Made by a program: the position numbers and the translations under genes. This document shows positions 51,735 to 60,615 of a DNA stretch of 64,000 bases, one piece after another (the first letter of the stretch is position 1; each line of letters starts with the position of its first letter). The stretch comes from Streptomyces sp. NRRL F-5126 (GTDB taxonomy: Bacteria > Actinomycetota > Actinomycetes > Streptomycetales > Streptomycetaceae). The stretch spans positions 1-64,000 of the forward strand of contig NZ_JOFZ01000014.1 in the NCBI RefSeq assembly GCF_000721265.1. The letters are read 5' to 3'. Under the pieces are notes generated by a model. It did not search any database and was not told where the DNA came from. It saw only the letters and a program-made list of their open reading frames with translations.

Positions 51735-53549
51735 ATGCCGGAGAACACCACCACAGTCGCCGGTGCGGCGCGGGCGGACGGCGTGCGGGAAACGGAAGTG
51801 TGCGGCATACGCGCCTTCCTGGCCTCGCCGGACGCGAAGGAGTCGACCGAGGGCCGCGAGGTCTCCGCCGGGCTCGCCTTCCGCGTCGGTACGGTGGACG
51901 AGACGTACGCGACGCACGGCATATCCCACCTGGTGGAACACCTGGCGCTGCACCGCCAGGGTGTGACCGAAGCACACTACAACGGCGCCACGACCAGCAC
52001 GGCCACGGTCTTCCACGTATCGGGGACCGAGGAGGAAGTGGTCGCGTACCTGAACGGCGTGTGCGCGTCCCTGCGGGACCTGCCGCTGGACAGGCTGGAG
52101 ACCGAGCGCGAGATCCTGCGCACGGAGGCGTCCGGCCGCAGCGATGGCCCCAACCAAGCGCTGCCATTGTGGCGTTACGGCGCCCAGGGCTACGGGCTTG
52201 CGAGCTACACGGAACTGGGCAGCTGGCACCTGGGCGCGGATGCCGTACGCGACTGGGCCCGTACGCGGTTCACCCGCGGGAACGCCGTGCTGTGGATCAC
52301 CTCGGACACCGTGCCCGGCACCCTGGAACTCGCCCTGCCCGACGGCGAGCTGCTGCCCACTCCGGAAGCCACTTCGGCGCTGCCCGTCACACCCGCCTGC
52401 GTCCGTGGTGGCGATGGGGTGGTCGTGGCCGACGGCGTGGTGCGCAGGTCTGTGGCGGCCACCGTCTTCGCCGACGTCCTCGGCCGTGCCCTCTACACGG
52501 ACCTCCGCCAGACGGGCGGCTACTCCTACACCGCGACTGCTGCCTACGTTCCGCGCGACGCGGAGTACGCGACCATCACGGCGTACGCCGACGCGCTGCC
52601 GAAGAAGCAGGACGCGGTGGTCGGCGGATTCGTGGACGCCCTCGCACGGCTGCGCACCGGTCACGTCGAACAGTCGGAACTCGACTCGGTGCGCGCCAAG
52701 CGCCTGAGGTCGGCCGAGAGCCAGACGCGCGAACCGGACGCGCTCGTCGTGTCGCGTGCGATGAACGCGCTCACGGGACACGAGTCCCTTGCTCCTGCCC
52801 AGTGGAGGGCGGAACTCGAGGCCCTCACCGTCGGGGACGTTCGCGACGTGGCACGCGCCTGGTACTCCACGTCGCTGCTCCAGGCACCGGGGCGTGGCGC
52901 CGACTGGGCGGGGTTCACCGAGGCACCCCAGTTCTCGGTCCCTGAGTCCGCCGTCACCGGGACGCGGCACCGTTCCATCGAGGACGCCGAGTGGACGCTC
53001 GTCATCGGGGAGGACGGGGTCGGCTTCAACGGCCCAGGGGACCGGGTGACGACCGTTCGCTACGCGGACTGCGCCGCCCTCGTGGCCTACCCGGACGGCG
53101 GCCGCCTCCTGACCGGCCTCGACGGGTTCCTTGTCGCCGTCGAACCGACGATGTTCGCGAACGTCACCCAGAGTCGCATCGCCCTCATCGACCGGTCGGT
53201 GCCGCCCGCGGCGCTGGTACTGATGCCGATGCGCGACCCGGAGCGCATCCCCAGACCGGACGTTCCGGCCGCCGCATCGACCGTCGCCTCGGCCGCCTCT
53301 ACCGCCGCCGAGGGCTCCCGCCCGGTGCCGCGGTCCCGCCGGTGGCGGGCCGTACTTGTGGGGGCGCGCATCCTGACACTCTTCTTCGGTCTCGCCGCCG
53401 CCTTCTCAACGCTGGGAGAGCTGGACAGCCCCGACAAGAACTATGCCGAACCCGTGGTCCTCTGGGTGCTGGCGATCGGGGCCATGCTGCTGGCGCAGGC
53501 GGCCATGCGTCGGCGCGGGCGCACGCGGGGACGAGCGGCCAAGTCCTGA
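51735..53549 (+). CDS. M16 family metallopeptidase with C-terminal membrane helices
   Basis: The 604-residue protein has the inverted zinc motif HLVEH (residues 65-69, HxxEH) in GISHLVEHLALHRQG, with Glu131 as a candidate third ligand. A second M16 half contains ALYTDLRQTGGYSYTATAAYVP near 255. This is the processing-peptidase layout. Two membrane helices at about 545-567 and 574-591 are unusual for the family and would tether it to the membrane. M16 enzymes cleave peptides, including leader peptides of modified natural products. The substrate is unknown; no precursor peptide is seen nearby. Confidence 0.83.
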   Translation: MPENTTTVAGAARADGVRETEVCGIRAFLASPDAKESTEGREVSAGLAFRVGTVDETYATHGISHLVEHLALHRQGVTEAHYNGATTSTATVFHVSGTEEEVVAYLNGVCASLRDLPLDRLETEREILRTEASGRSDGPNQALPLWRYGAQGYGLASYTELGSWHLGADAVRDWARTRFTRGNAVLWITSDTVPGTLELALPDGELLPTPEATSALPVTPACVRGGDGVVVADGVVRRSVAATVFADVLGRALYTDLRQTGGYSYTATAAYVPRDAEYATITAYADALPKKQDAVVGGFVDALARLRTGHVEQSELDSVRAKRLRSAESQTREPDALVVSRAMNALTGHESLAPAQWRAELEALTVGDVRDVARAWYSTSLLQAPGRGADWAGFTEAPQFSVPESAVTGTRHRSIEDAEWTLVIGEDGVGFNGPGDRVTTVRYADCAALVAYPDGGRLLTGLDGFLVAVEPTMFANVTQSRIALIDRSVPPAALVLMPMRDPERIPRPDVPAAASTVASAASTAAEGSRPVPRSRRWRAVLVGARILTLFFGLAAAFSTLGELDSPDKNYAEPVVLWVLAIGAMLLAQAAMRRRGRTRGRAAKS

Positions 53550-53576
53550 CGTCCGACTCCGGCGCAACGCGCGTGC

Positions 53577-54317
53577 TCAGCGCGCCCGTTGCGCCGAGTA
53601 CAGGTGGCTGTCGCGGAAGCTCGTCGCGCCGAGGACCCGGCCGACCAGGATCACCGCCGTCTTCGTGATGCCCGCCGCCCTTACCTGGTCCGCGATGTCC
53701 GACAGCGTGCCGCGCAGCACCAGTTCGTCGTCCCTGCTCGCCATCGCGACCACCGCGGCCGGGCAGTCCGCGCCGTAGTGCGGCAGCAGTTCCGCGGCCA
53801 CGCGGTCCGCGTACCTGGCCGCCAGGTGCAGGACGAGCAGCGCGCCGCTCGCGCCCAGCGTCGCCAGGTCCTCGCCCGGCGGCATGGGCGTTGCCTGCTG
53901 GGCGACCCGCGTGAGGATGACCGTCTGACCGACCGTCGGGACCGTCAGCTCGCGCTTGAGCGCCGCGGCCGCCGCCGCGAACGCCGGTACGCCGGGGACC
54001 ATTTCGTACGGCACGCCCGCCGCGTCGAGGCGCCGCATCTGCTCGGCGACGGCGCTGAAGACGGACGGGTCGCCCGAGTGCAGCCGTGCCACGTCGCGGC
54101 CCTCGCCGTGCGCACGCACCATTTCCGCCGTGATGGCGTCGAGGTCCATGCGCGCCGTGTCGACCAGCCGGGCGCCGGGCGGGCACTCGGCCAGCAGGTC
54201 GGTCGGGACCAGGCTGCCCGCGTACAGGCACACCTCGCACCGCGCCAGCAGCCGCGCGCCCCGCAGCGTGATGAGGTCGGCCGCTCCCGGGCCCGCGCCT
54301 ATGAAGTGGACCGTCAT
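53577..54317 (-). CDS. cobM: Precorrin-4 C11-methyltransferase CobM
   Basis: From ATG 54317 (ATGA overlap with cobL) the product has 246 residues. The start MTVHFIGAGPGAADLITLRGARLLARC and the blocks RLHSGDPSVFSAVAEQMRRL and VPGVPAFAAAAAALKRELTVP are typical of CobM/CbiF. It methylates C-11 of precorrin-4 with SAM. The open frame upstream is a shadow of cobL. Confidence 0.96.
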   Translation of the reverse strand: MTVHFIGAGPGAADLITLRGARLLARCEVCLYAGSLVPTDLLAECPPGARLVDTARMDLDAITAEMVRAHGEGRDVARLHSGDPSVFSAVAEQMRRLDAAGVPYEMVPGVPAFAAAAAALKRELTVPTVGQTVILTRVAQQATPMPPGEDLATLGASGALLVLHLAARYADRVAAELLPHYGADCPAAVVAMASRDDELVLRGTLSDIADQVRAAGITKTAVILVGRVLGATSFRDSHLYSAQRAR

Positions 54318-55651
54318 GTCGTGTCTCCCGGTGTGTCGTCCGCCGTGCCGTTCGCCGCCGGCTTCGTGACCGACCACTGCGTCACCGGCATCGCCTGCCG
54401 CCAGCCCGTGAACGTCCCCACGGGCACCGCCGCCGCTACCGCCAGCCTGACCAGTTCGCCGCCTTGCCGCCCGTACCAGCGCGCGAGCAGCGCCTCCGAC
54501 TCCAGCGTCACCGTGTTCGCGACCAGCCTGCCGCCCTCCCCGAGCGCTGCCCAGCACGCGTCGAGCAGGCCGGGGGCCGTCAGGCCGCCGCCGACGAACA
54601 CCGCGTCCGGCGGGCCGGGCAGCGCGTCCAGCGCCGCGGGCGCCGCGCCCGTCACGACCGTGAGGCCCGGCACGCCGAGCGCACGCGCGTTGCGGCCGAT
54701 GCGCTCCGCACGTACGGGGTCGCGCTCCACCGCCACCGCACGGCACGACGGGTGCGCGCGCATCCACTCGACGCCGATGGAGCCCGAGCCGCCGCCGATG
54801 TCCCACAGCAGTTCCCCGGGCGCGGGCGCGAGCGCCGCGAGCGTGGCGGCGCGCACGTGGCGCTTCGTGAGCTGGCCGTCGTGCTCGTACGCCGAGTCGG
54901 GCAGCCCCGGCACGGCGCCGAGCCGCGGGGCGCCCGGAGCGCGCGCGCATTCGACGGCGACGATGTTCAGCGGGTCGCCCGGCGGCTCGTTCCACGTGTC
55001 GGCCGTGCCGTGCAGGTGCCGCTCGTGCGTCGCGTGCGTCCCGTCTGGCCCGTCTGGCCCGTCCGGCCCGTCCGTCTCGTCGCCGAGGCGCTCCAGCACG
55101 TGCAGCGCGCTCGGCCCGAACCCGCGCTCGCGCAGCAGCGACGCGACGGTGGCCGGCGTCGTGGCGTCGGCGCTCAGCACGAGGATCCGGCGGCCGCCGT
55201 GCAGAGCGGCCGCGAGCCGCTCGGGCGGCCTGCCCACCAGGGTGACGACCTCGACGTCCTCCTGCGGCCAGCCGAGCCGCGCGCAGGCGTACGACAGCGA
55301 CGACGGATGCGGCAGCACGCGCAGCCGCCCCGCCCCGACGGTCTCGGCGAGCAGGCGGCCGATGCCGTAGTACAGCGGGTCACCGCTCGCCAGCACGCAT
55401 ACGTCGCGCCCCGCGTGCTCGGCGAGCAGCCCGGGCACGGCGGGGCGCAGCGGCGAGGGCCAGGCGACGCGCTCGGCGCGGGCCTCGGACGGCACGAGGG
55501 CGAGCTGACGCGGCGCGCCGATCACGACGTCGGCGGCGAGCAGCGCCCGCCGGGACGCGTCGGGCAGCCCGGCCCAGCCGTCGGCGCCCACGCCGACGAC
55601 GGTGATGGAGCCGTGGGACGGCGCGTGGGGCGGCGCCGGGGTCGTCGTCAT
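54314..55651 (-). CDS. cobL: Precorrin-6Y C5,15-methyltransferase (decarboxylating) CobL
   Basis: The 445-residue bifunctional enzyme has an N-terminal tetrapyrrole methylase (CbiE-like; ITVVGVGADGWAGLPDASR, VLASGDPLYYGIGRLL). A C-terminal class I methyltransferase (CbiT-like) follows, with LLWDIGGGSGSIGVEWMRAHPSCRAVAVERDP near 278. It methylates C-5 and C-15 and removes the acetate carboxyl. A short GPD tripeptide repeat joins the halves. It overlaps cobM and the antiporter gene by four bases each. Confidence 0.96.
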   Translation of the reverse strand: MTTTPAPPHAPSHGSITVVGVGADGWAGLPDASRRALLAADVVIGAPRQLALVPSEARAERVAWPSPLRPAVPGLLAEHAGRDVCVLASGDPLYYGIGRLLAETVGAGRLRVLPHPSSLSYACARLGWPQEDVEVVTLVGRPPERLAAALHGGRRILVLSADATTPATVASLLRERGFGPSALHVLERLGDETDGPDGPDGPDGTHATHERHLHGTADTWNEPPGDPLNIVAVECARAPGAPRLGAVPGLPDSAYEHDGQLTKRHVRAATLAALAPAPGELLWDIGGGSGSIGVEWMRAHPSCRAVAVERDPVRAERIGRNARALGVPGLTVVTGAAPAALDALPGPPDAVFVGGGLTAPGLLDACWAALGEGGRLVANTVTLESEALLARWYGRQGGELVRLAVAAAVPVGTFTGWRQAMPVTQWSVTKPAANGTADDTPGDTT

Positions 55652-57177
55652 CGGGGGCCGTCCTCGCCGGCCTTGCCGTCCTCGCCGGTGACGTCCTCGC
55701 CGGTCCCGTCCCCGGCGTCCCCGGCGCCCCCGGCGGGCTTCGCCCCTTCCTCGGCTTTACCCGACACCAGCAGCAGCTCGTCGCCCGGGCGCAGCACGGT
55801 GTCCTGGCTCATGGGCAGCAGGTGCCCGTCGCGCAGGACGGTGCTGACCCACACGTCGCCGTTGGTGACGACGTCGCCCAGCGTCGTCCCGTCGGCGTCG
55901 TCACCGGTCTTGACCGTGTAGTGCCGCGTGCCCACGGGCTCGTGCGGCAGGCGGACGCCGAAGGTCCACGGGGTGGGCGTGGTCTCCTCCATGGGGACGC
56001 CGAAGCGCTTGGCCGCGAAGCCGATGCTGCCGCCCTGGACCAGCACGGAGAAGGCGACGACCATGAAGATGATCTCGTAGATGCGCCGCGAGTCCGGCAC
56101 GCCCGCCGAGATCGCGAAGCCGCCGAGCAGGATGGGCACCGCGCCCTTCAGGCCCGCCCACAGCACGAACGCCCGCTCGCCGTGCCGCATGCGCACCGGT
56201 AGCAGCAGCGGACCCACGAGCAGCGGGCGCACGACGAACGCGAGCAGCACCGCGAGCACGAGACCGATCAGCCAGGCGTTGTCCCTGCCGAGTGCCTGAA
56301 GTCCGATCGTCGCCCCCAGCGCCACGAACACCACGATCTCGGCCAGGCTCGCGAGCGCCGAGCACACCTGCCGGATCTCCAGGCGGTAGGGGACGGACTC
56401 GTCCCCCAGCAGCACGCCCGCGACGAGCACCGCGAGGAACCCCGAGCCGTGCGCGACGGTCGCGGCGCCGTAGATGACCCCCGCACCGGCCAGCGCACGC
56501 ACCGGGTGCAGGCCCGCGCCGGGCAGCGGCACCTTGCGGATGAACCAGAGCAGGGCGAACCCGCCCACGGCGCCGACCGCGACACCGACGGCCATCTGCT
56601 CGACGAACGTGACGAGTACCTGGCCCACCTGCGAGCCCGTGCTGCCGCCCGCGCCGAGCAGGGCGACCATGAGGGCGATGCCGACGGGGTCGTTGGCGCC
56701 GGACTCGCCCTCCAGGATCGTGCCGGTCCTGCCGGTGATCTCGCGTCGGCCGAGTACGGAGAAGACGACCGCCGGGTCCGTCGGGGCGAGCGCGGCCCCG
56801 AGCAGCAGCGCGGTGTGCCAGGACAGGCCGCAGACGAAGTGCGCGAGCAGCGTGACCGCTCCGGTCGTCAGGATCGTGCCCGCGACGCCGAGGGAGACGA
56901 TGGGCACGGCAGCGCCGCGGAAGCGCCCCCACCCGATGCCGAGGCCGCCGTCGAAGAGGATGACGATCAGCGCGACGGTGACGACCTGCTCGACCAGACC
57001 GATCGGCACCTCCCTGCCGACGGCGGGGAAGAAGTCGGAGACGGCGGCCGCGCACACGAGGAAGAGGAACGGCGCCGGGATGCGGATGCGTTCGCTGAGA
57101 CGGTTCGACACCACCGCGACGAGGACGACCGCCGCAAGGATGAGGATCGTCAGACTGGTGCTGTCACTGCTGTTCAC
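55648..57177 (-). CDS. Cation/proton antiporter (CPA1, NhaP2/CvrA-like) with TrkA-C domain
   Basis: The 509-residue membrane protein has about 12 helices and the CPA1 core motifs LGAALAPTDPAVVFSVL and EGESGANDPVGIALMVALLGAG. A cytosolic TrkA-C-type domain near 420-490 follows (LPHEPVGTRHYTVKTGDDADGTTLGDVV ... VLRPGDELLLVSG). It exchanges potassium or sodium for protons. The tail is Gly/Glu/Asp-rich. GTG 57177 is the likely start. Its stop overlaps cobL, an odd but tight coupling to B12 genes. Confidence 0.9.
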   Translation of the reverse strand: MNSSDSTSLTILILAAVVLVAVVSNRLSERIRIPAPFLFLVCAAAVSDFFPAVGREVPIGLVEQVVTVALIVILFDGGLGIGWGRFRGAAVPIVSLGVAGTILTTGAVTLLAHFVCGLSWHTALLLGAALAPTDPAVVFSVLGRREITGRTGTILEGESGANDPVGIALMVALLGAGGSTGSQVGQVLVTFVEQMAVGVAVGAVGGFALLWFIRKVPLPGAGLHPVRALAGAGVIYGAATVAHGSGFLAVLVAGVLLGDESVPYRLEIRQVCSALASLAEIVVFVALGATIGLQALGRDNAWLIGLVLAVLLAFVVRPLLVGPLLLPVRMRHGERAFVLWAGLKGAVPILLGGFAISAGVPDSRRIYEIIFMVVAFSVLVQGGSIGFAAKRFGVPMEETTPTPWTFGVRLPHEPVGTRHYTVKTGDDADGTTLGDVVTNGDVWVSTVLRDGHLLPMSQDTVLRPGDELLLVSGKAEEGAKPAGGAGDAGDGTGEDVTGEDGKAGEDGPR

Positions 57178-57257
57178 CGCCCCATCCAATCAAAGAGGGT
57201 GCGAGCGGCGGCCCGGCCGGGTGCGGATCGGCAGGGACATGCGGCGCGCAACGGCGG

Positions 57258-57288
57258 GGCGGCCGCCGAGTCGTCCTCGGCGGCCGCC
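57258..57288 (-). terminator. Hairpin after the GlsB-like gene
   Basis: Thirteen base pairs (GCGGCCGCCGAG / CTCGGCGGCCGC plus one) around a 5-base TCGTC loop, just past the minus-strand stop at 57322 and before the antiporter start. Confidence 0.85.
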
Positions 57289-57321
57289 TGCCCGCTGCTC
57301 TCGCGCGCTGTGCGCGCGGTG

Positions 57322-57588
57322 TCACCTGCGGTGGCCCCGCGGGCGGTCGAGCGCCGCGATGCCGATCGCCGCCAGGCCGATCTGGATGAGCCACTCGATC
57401 CAGTCGACGCCCTTCGTGTCGGCGACGCCCGCGGCCGACGCGATCCAGGCGCCGATGAACGCCGCGACGATGCCGATGATGATCGTCCACAGCACACCGA
57501 TGTGCTGGCGCCCCGGGACCACGAGGCGGCCGAGGACACCGATGATGATGCCGATGACGATCGCCGAAATGATGCCTGAGATCTCCAT
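57322..57588 (-). CDS. GlsB/YeaQ/YmgE family membrane protein
   Basis: The 88-residue product has three hydrophobic helices and the family's glycine pattern (IISAIVIGIIIGVLGRLVVPGRQHIGVLWTIIIGIVAAFIGAWIA). These small stress-associated membrane proteins were once called transglycosylase-associated. Their function is unknown. ATG 57588 is chosen over an upstream frame extension. Confidence 0.9.
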   Translation of the reverse strand: MEISGIISAIVIGIIIGVLGRLVVPGRQHIGVLWTIIIGIVAAFIGAWIASAAGVADTKGVDWIEWLIQIGLAAIGIAALDRPRGHRR

Positions 57589-57721
57589 GCCCGCTCCTGT
57601 TCGCCCCACTGCCGTCGGCAGTGCGTCCCGTCGGAGCTTGTGCCCGCACGTCAGGCGTTCACTCCCCGCAGCAGGCGGGGCATGGGCGCACCGGGGGCGC
57701 GGGCCTCTCGGTCCGGAAGGC

Positions 57722-58126
57722 TCAGCCCGCGCGGCGGCGCCTGCGCCAGTCCGCGACGATCTCCTCGACGTCGAACGGGCGGATCCCGAGCGGCGGCCCC
57801 GGCGGCGGCTTCGCCAGCAGCGCGCCGATCTTCTCGTTGATCTCCGCGACGATCCGCCGGACCTTCCCCTCGGACGGCGCCCGCTTCGCGGCGACGAGCG
57901 CGTCCTCGGCCTCCTTGCGCAGGGCCGGCGTGGGCGGCAGGTAGGACAGGTTCTCCTGCCGCATCTTGTCCTTGACCCACCACAGCTCGTCGTACGGCTT
58001 GTCGAGCCCGGGGAGCGGCTTGCCCGCGCCGGTCAGGCCGTCGAAGACGCCACGCTCCTGGGCGTCCCTGATCTGCCGGTCCACCCACGTCTCGAAGTTG
58101 ACGCCCGGCGGCTTGCGTTCGGTCAT
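57722..58126 (-). CDS. DUF1992 (DnaJ-homologue C28-type) protein
   Basis: The 134-residue protein matches DUF1992: FETWVDRQIRDAQERGVFDGLTGAGKPLPGLDKPYDELWWVKDKMRQENLS, then PPTPALRKEAEDAL and a helical IVAEINEKIGALL. GGAGG lies before the ATG. The role is unknown; relatives include DNAJC28. Confidence 0.92.
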   Translation of the reverse strand: MTERKPPGVNFETWVDRQIRDAQERGVFDGLTGAGKPLPGLDKPYDELWWVKDKMRQENLSYLPPTPALRKEAEDALVAAKRAPSEGKVRRIVAEINEKIGALLAKPPPGPPLGIRPFDVEEIVADWRRRRRAG

Positions 58127-58250
58127 CGGTGAGCCTCCTCCGGCGGGGTGGCCGCGGGTGCCGCGGCGCGCGCTGACGGACTTCGCACTCTCAGCGTACG
58201 GGGGCGCGTGCCCGCGCCGTCGAACCCGTCAGGGCCCCGTCACGGCCCCG

Positions 58251-58844
58251 TCACGCCCCGGCGCGCGCCCCGGGCGCCCACTCCGGGTCCCGGCCGGTGA
58301 GCCCGAGCAGCCGCTCGAACCTGCCCGCCCCGGGCGGCACGGGGACCTCGGGCCCGAACACGCCCATCTTCCGCCCGGTCGGTGCCAGCTGCGCCCACTG
58401 CTGACCGAGCTCGTCCAGCAGCGTCGCGTCCACGCCGGACGGGGCGTAGGTCCTGCCCGTCGCGCGCGCCAGGTCCCAGCCGTGCACCACCAGGTCGCCG
58501 AGCACCATCGACCCGACCGTGCGCGCGGGCATGGCCATCGCGCCGGTCGTGCCCTCCTCCGCGCCGGGCTCGGCCCAGGCCGCCACGAGGCGCCGCGTCT
58601 CCTCGGCGAATCCGGCCCGCCAGTCCCCTTCGAGCGGCACGGGCTGCTGGGTGAAGTCCGCGTCCCGCTTGGCCGCGAGCTCGCGGAAGTTGACCACCAC
58701 GCGGTAGAGGTGGCCCACCAGCGTGCGGACGTCGTAGTCGCCGCAGGGCGTCGGCCAGGACAGCTGCTCGTCCTCGATGCCGCGGACTACCGGCACGGTG
58801 CGGTCCGCGGCGCGTTCCACCAGGTCACTGATCTTCTCGCTCAT
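58251..58844 (-). CDS. TIGR03086/maleylpyruvate-isomerase-like (DinB fold) protein
   Basis: From ATG 58844 the product has 197 residues. It has the family opening (LVERAADRTVPVVRGIEDEQLSWPTPCGDYDVRTLVGHLYRVVVNF) and a MVLGDLVVHGWDLARATGR segment carrying the metal-ligand His residues. Members are mycothiol-linked or DinB-type enzymes. An AraC-type regulator is divergent, 113 bases away. Confidence 0.88.
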   Translation of the reverse strand: MSEKISDLVERAADRTVPVVRGIEDEQLSWPTPCGDYDVRTLVGHLYRVVVNFRELAAKRDADFTQQPVPLEGDWRAGFAEETRRLVAAWAEPGAEEGTTGAMAMPARTVGSMVLGDLVVHGWDLARATGRTYAPSGVDATLLDELGQQWAQLAPTGRKMGVFGPEVPVPPGAGRFERLLGLTGRDPEWAPGARAGA

Positions 58845-58957
58845 GCGGCCGACGCTAGGCGCCGCCGCGCGGCATGTCTTGAACAAACGCGCCACGTGCG
58901 GCGCCCCCGCCCCGCGAGGCCGCGCGCATCCCACGGCCGCCGCCTACGATCGGACGC

Positions 58958-59839
58958 ATGGCAGGCCCACGCCGCGATACGCGAGGCATCGTCGACGCCG
59001 GGGGCCTCTTCGTGCGCGTGCGTTTCCGGCGCAGGGAGCCCGCGCCCGCGCTGCGCCCCTACCTGGAGCACTACTGGCTGATCGACTGGGATCTCGACGA
59101 GCCGTACACGTCCCAGGTCGTGCCCCACCCCTCGGTCAACGTCGTCTTCCAGCACTTCGCGCGGGAGAGACCGGGCAGCGGGCCGGGCAGCGGGCCGGGC
59201 AGCGGGCCAAGCACGCGCGAGAGCCGCCCGTTCGCCGAGATCGCGGGCATCCGCGACGAGCTGTTCGTGCAGGAGCTCGCCGGTCGCGGCCGCGTGTGCG
59301 GGGTGCAGTTCCGGCCGGGCGGCTTCCGTCCCTTCTCCCCCGCGCGCTCCGTCGCCGACTGGACGGGGAGGCAGGTCCCGCTGGCCGAGGCCATGCCCGT
59401 GACGGACGCCGACCTCGCGGCCGTCCTCGGCCCCGAGGACGAGGACGAGCGGGTCGCCGCGCTGGACGCCTACCTGCTCGCGGTGGCGGCGGCCGCGCCC
59501 GCGCCGGAGCACGCCGCGCCCGTGGCACGCGCGACGGGCCTGGCCGACCTCGTACGCCGCGACCGCTCGATGCGGCGCGTCGACCGCCTGGCGCAGGCCG
59601 CGGGCCTCTCGCCGCGCTCGCTGCAACGGCTCTTCGCCGGGTACGTGGGCGTGGGCCCGAAGTGGGTGATCCTGCGGTACCGCATCCACGAGGCGCTCGA
59701 ACGGGCCGAGGCGGCGGGCGGCGCGGCGGACTGGACGGCGCTCGCCGCGGACCTCGGCTACAGCGACCAGGCGCACCTGGTGCGGGACTTCACGGCCACG
59801 GTCGGGGTGTCACCGGCCGCTTACGGGCGCGCGGTCTGA
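58958..59839 (+). CDS. AraC family regulator
   Basis: The 293-residue protein has an N-terminal sensing domain (LRPYLEHYWLIDWDLDEPYTSQVVPHPSVNVVFQ). A Gly-Pro-Gly-Ser tract (about 72-84, from a 12-base tandem repeat near 59174) interrupts it. A C-terminal AraC DNA-binding domain follows (MRRVDRLAQAAGLSPRSLQRLFAGYVGVGPKWVILRYRIHEALE ... LAADLGYSDQAHLVRDFTATVG). It probably regulates the divergent TIGR03086 gene and itself. Confidence 0.9.
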   Translation: MAGPRRDTRGIVDAGGLFVRVRFRRREPAPALRPYLEHYWLIDWDLDEPYTSQVVPHPSVNVVFQHFARERPGSGPGSGPGSGPSTRESRPFAEIAGIRDELFVQELAGRGRVCGVQFRPGGFRPFSPARSVADWTGRQVPLAEAMPVTDADLAAVLGPEDEDERVAALDAYLLAVAAAAPAPEHAAPVARATGLADLVRRDRSMRRVDRLAQAAGLSPRSLQRLFAGYVGVGPKWVILRYRIHEALERAEAAGGAADWTALAADLGYSDQAHLVRDFTATVGVSPAAYGRAV

Positions 59840-60089
59840 GCGTTGCCCGCGGCGGTCGCGGACGACGGTGACGATGATGATCGCGATGCCGAGCAGTGCC
59901 ACCGTGGTGTTGGCGGTGGTCAGGAGCAGCGCGAGGCCATGCCCACCGCTGCTGAGGGTCTACGGGTCATGACCGGGCGGCGCACTGCTTTGTGAGGTCC
60001 GCCCGCCTCCCTCACATTCCGGTCGGCTGCCCGGTCGTGATCTGTGAGGCCGGCGAGCGGAACGACAGCCGGCCGGAAGGAGAACAGTC

Positions 60090-60600
60090 ATGAGCGGCGG
60101 CACCGAGCGCCGGATCGCGACATCCGTGCTGGTGATCGGGACGGGCGGATCCGGTCTTCGGGCCGCGATCGAGCTCGCGTCACTCGCTGCCGGCGGCATC
60201 AACGCGGCGCTGGGGACGATGGACCCCGCCGATTCCTGGCAGCAGCACGCAGCGGACACGATCAAGGAGAGCTACTTCCTCGCGAACCCGCACACGGTGG
60301 AGGTCGTCACCCGCGGCGCCGAAGAGGGCCGGATGCGGCACGCGACCATCCTGCGCCACGGGATGCTCTACGGTCCCGGGACGTGGTACGCACCGGGCGC
60401 CCGCATGGCCAACGGCGTGACCGCGGGACTCGTCGACGACGAACCCGCCCCCGCGACCGAGTGGCTCCCCGCGTACGCCAGGGGGCTCGGCGCCCCGGCC
60501 CCCGCGATCGCCCCGCTGCCGCAAGGAACACCACGGGGCCGGGGAGCTGCCAACACGAAGGCGTGGCTGCCGACCCGTAGCGCGAGCGCCCGGCGAGGAG
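60090..60600 (+). pseudogene. Chimeric pseudogene: flavoprotein fragment joined to an epimerase fragment
   Basis: The frame from ATG 60090 begins like a fumarate reductase/aspartate oxidase flavoprotein (SVLVIGTGGSGLRAAIELA). It lacks the next 20 or so residues, resumes with SLAAGGINAALGTMDPADSW and ANPHTVEVVTRGA, then switches near 60315 to an NAD-dependent epimerase (ILRHGMLYGPGTWYAPG). After another gap comes VDDEPAPATEWLPAYARGLGAPAP and GRGAANTKA. Two enzyme genes have been joined by several in-frame deletions. No active site of either remains complete, so the product is unlikely to work. Confidence 0.75.
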
Positions 60601-60615
60601 ACAGGGTGGGCCGGC

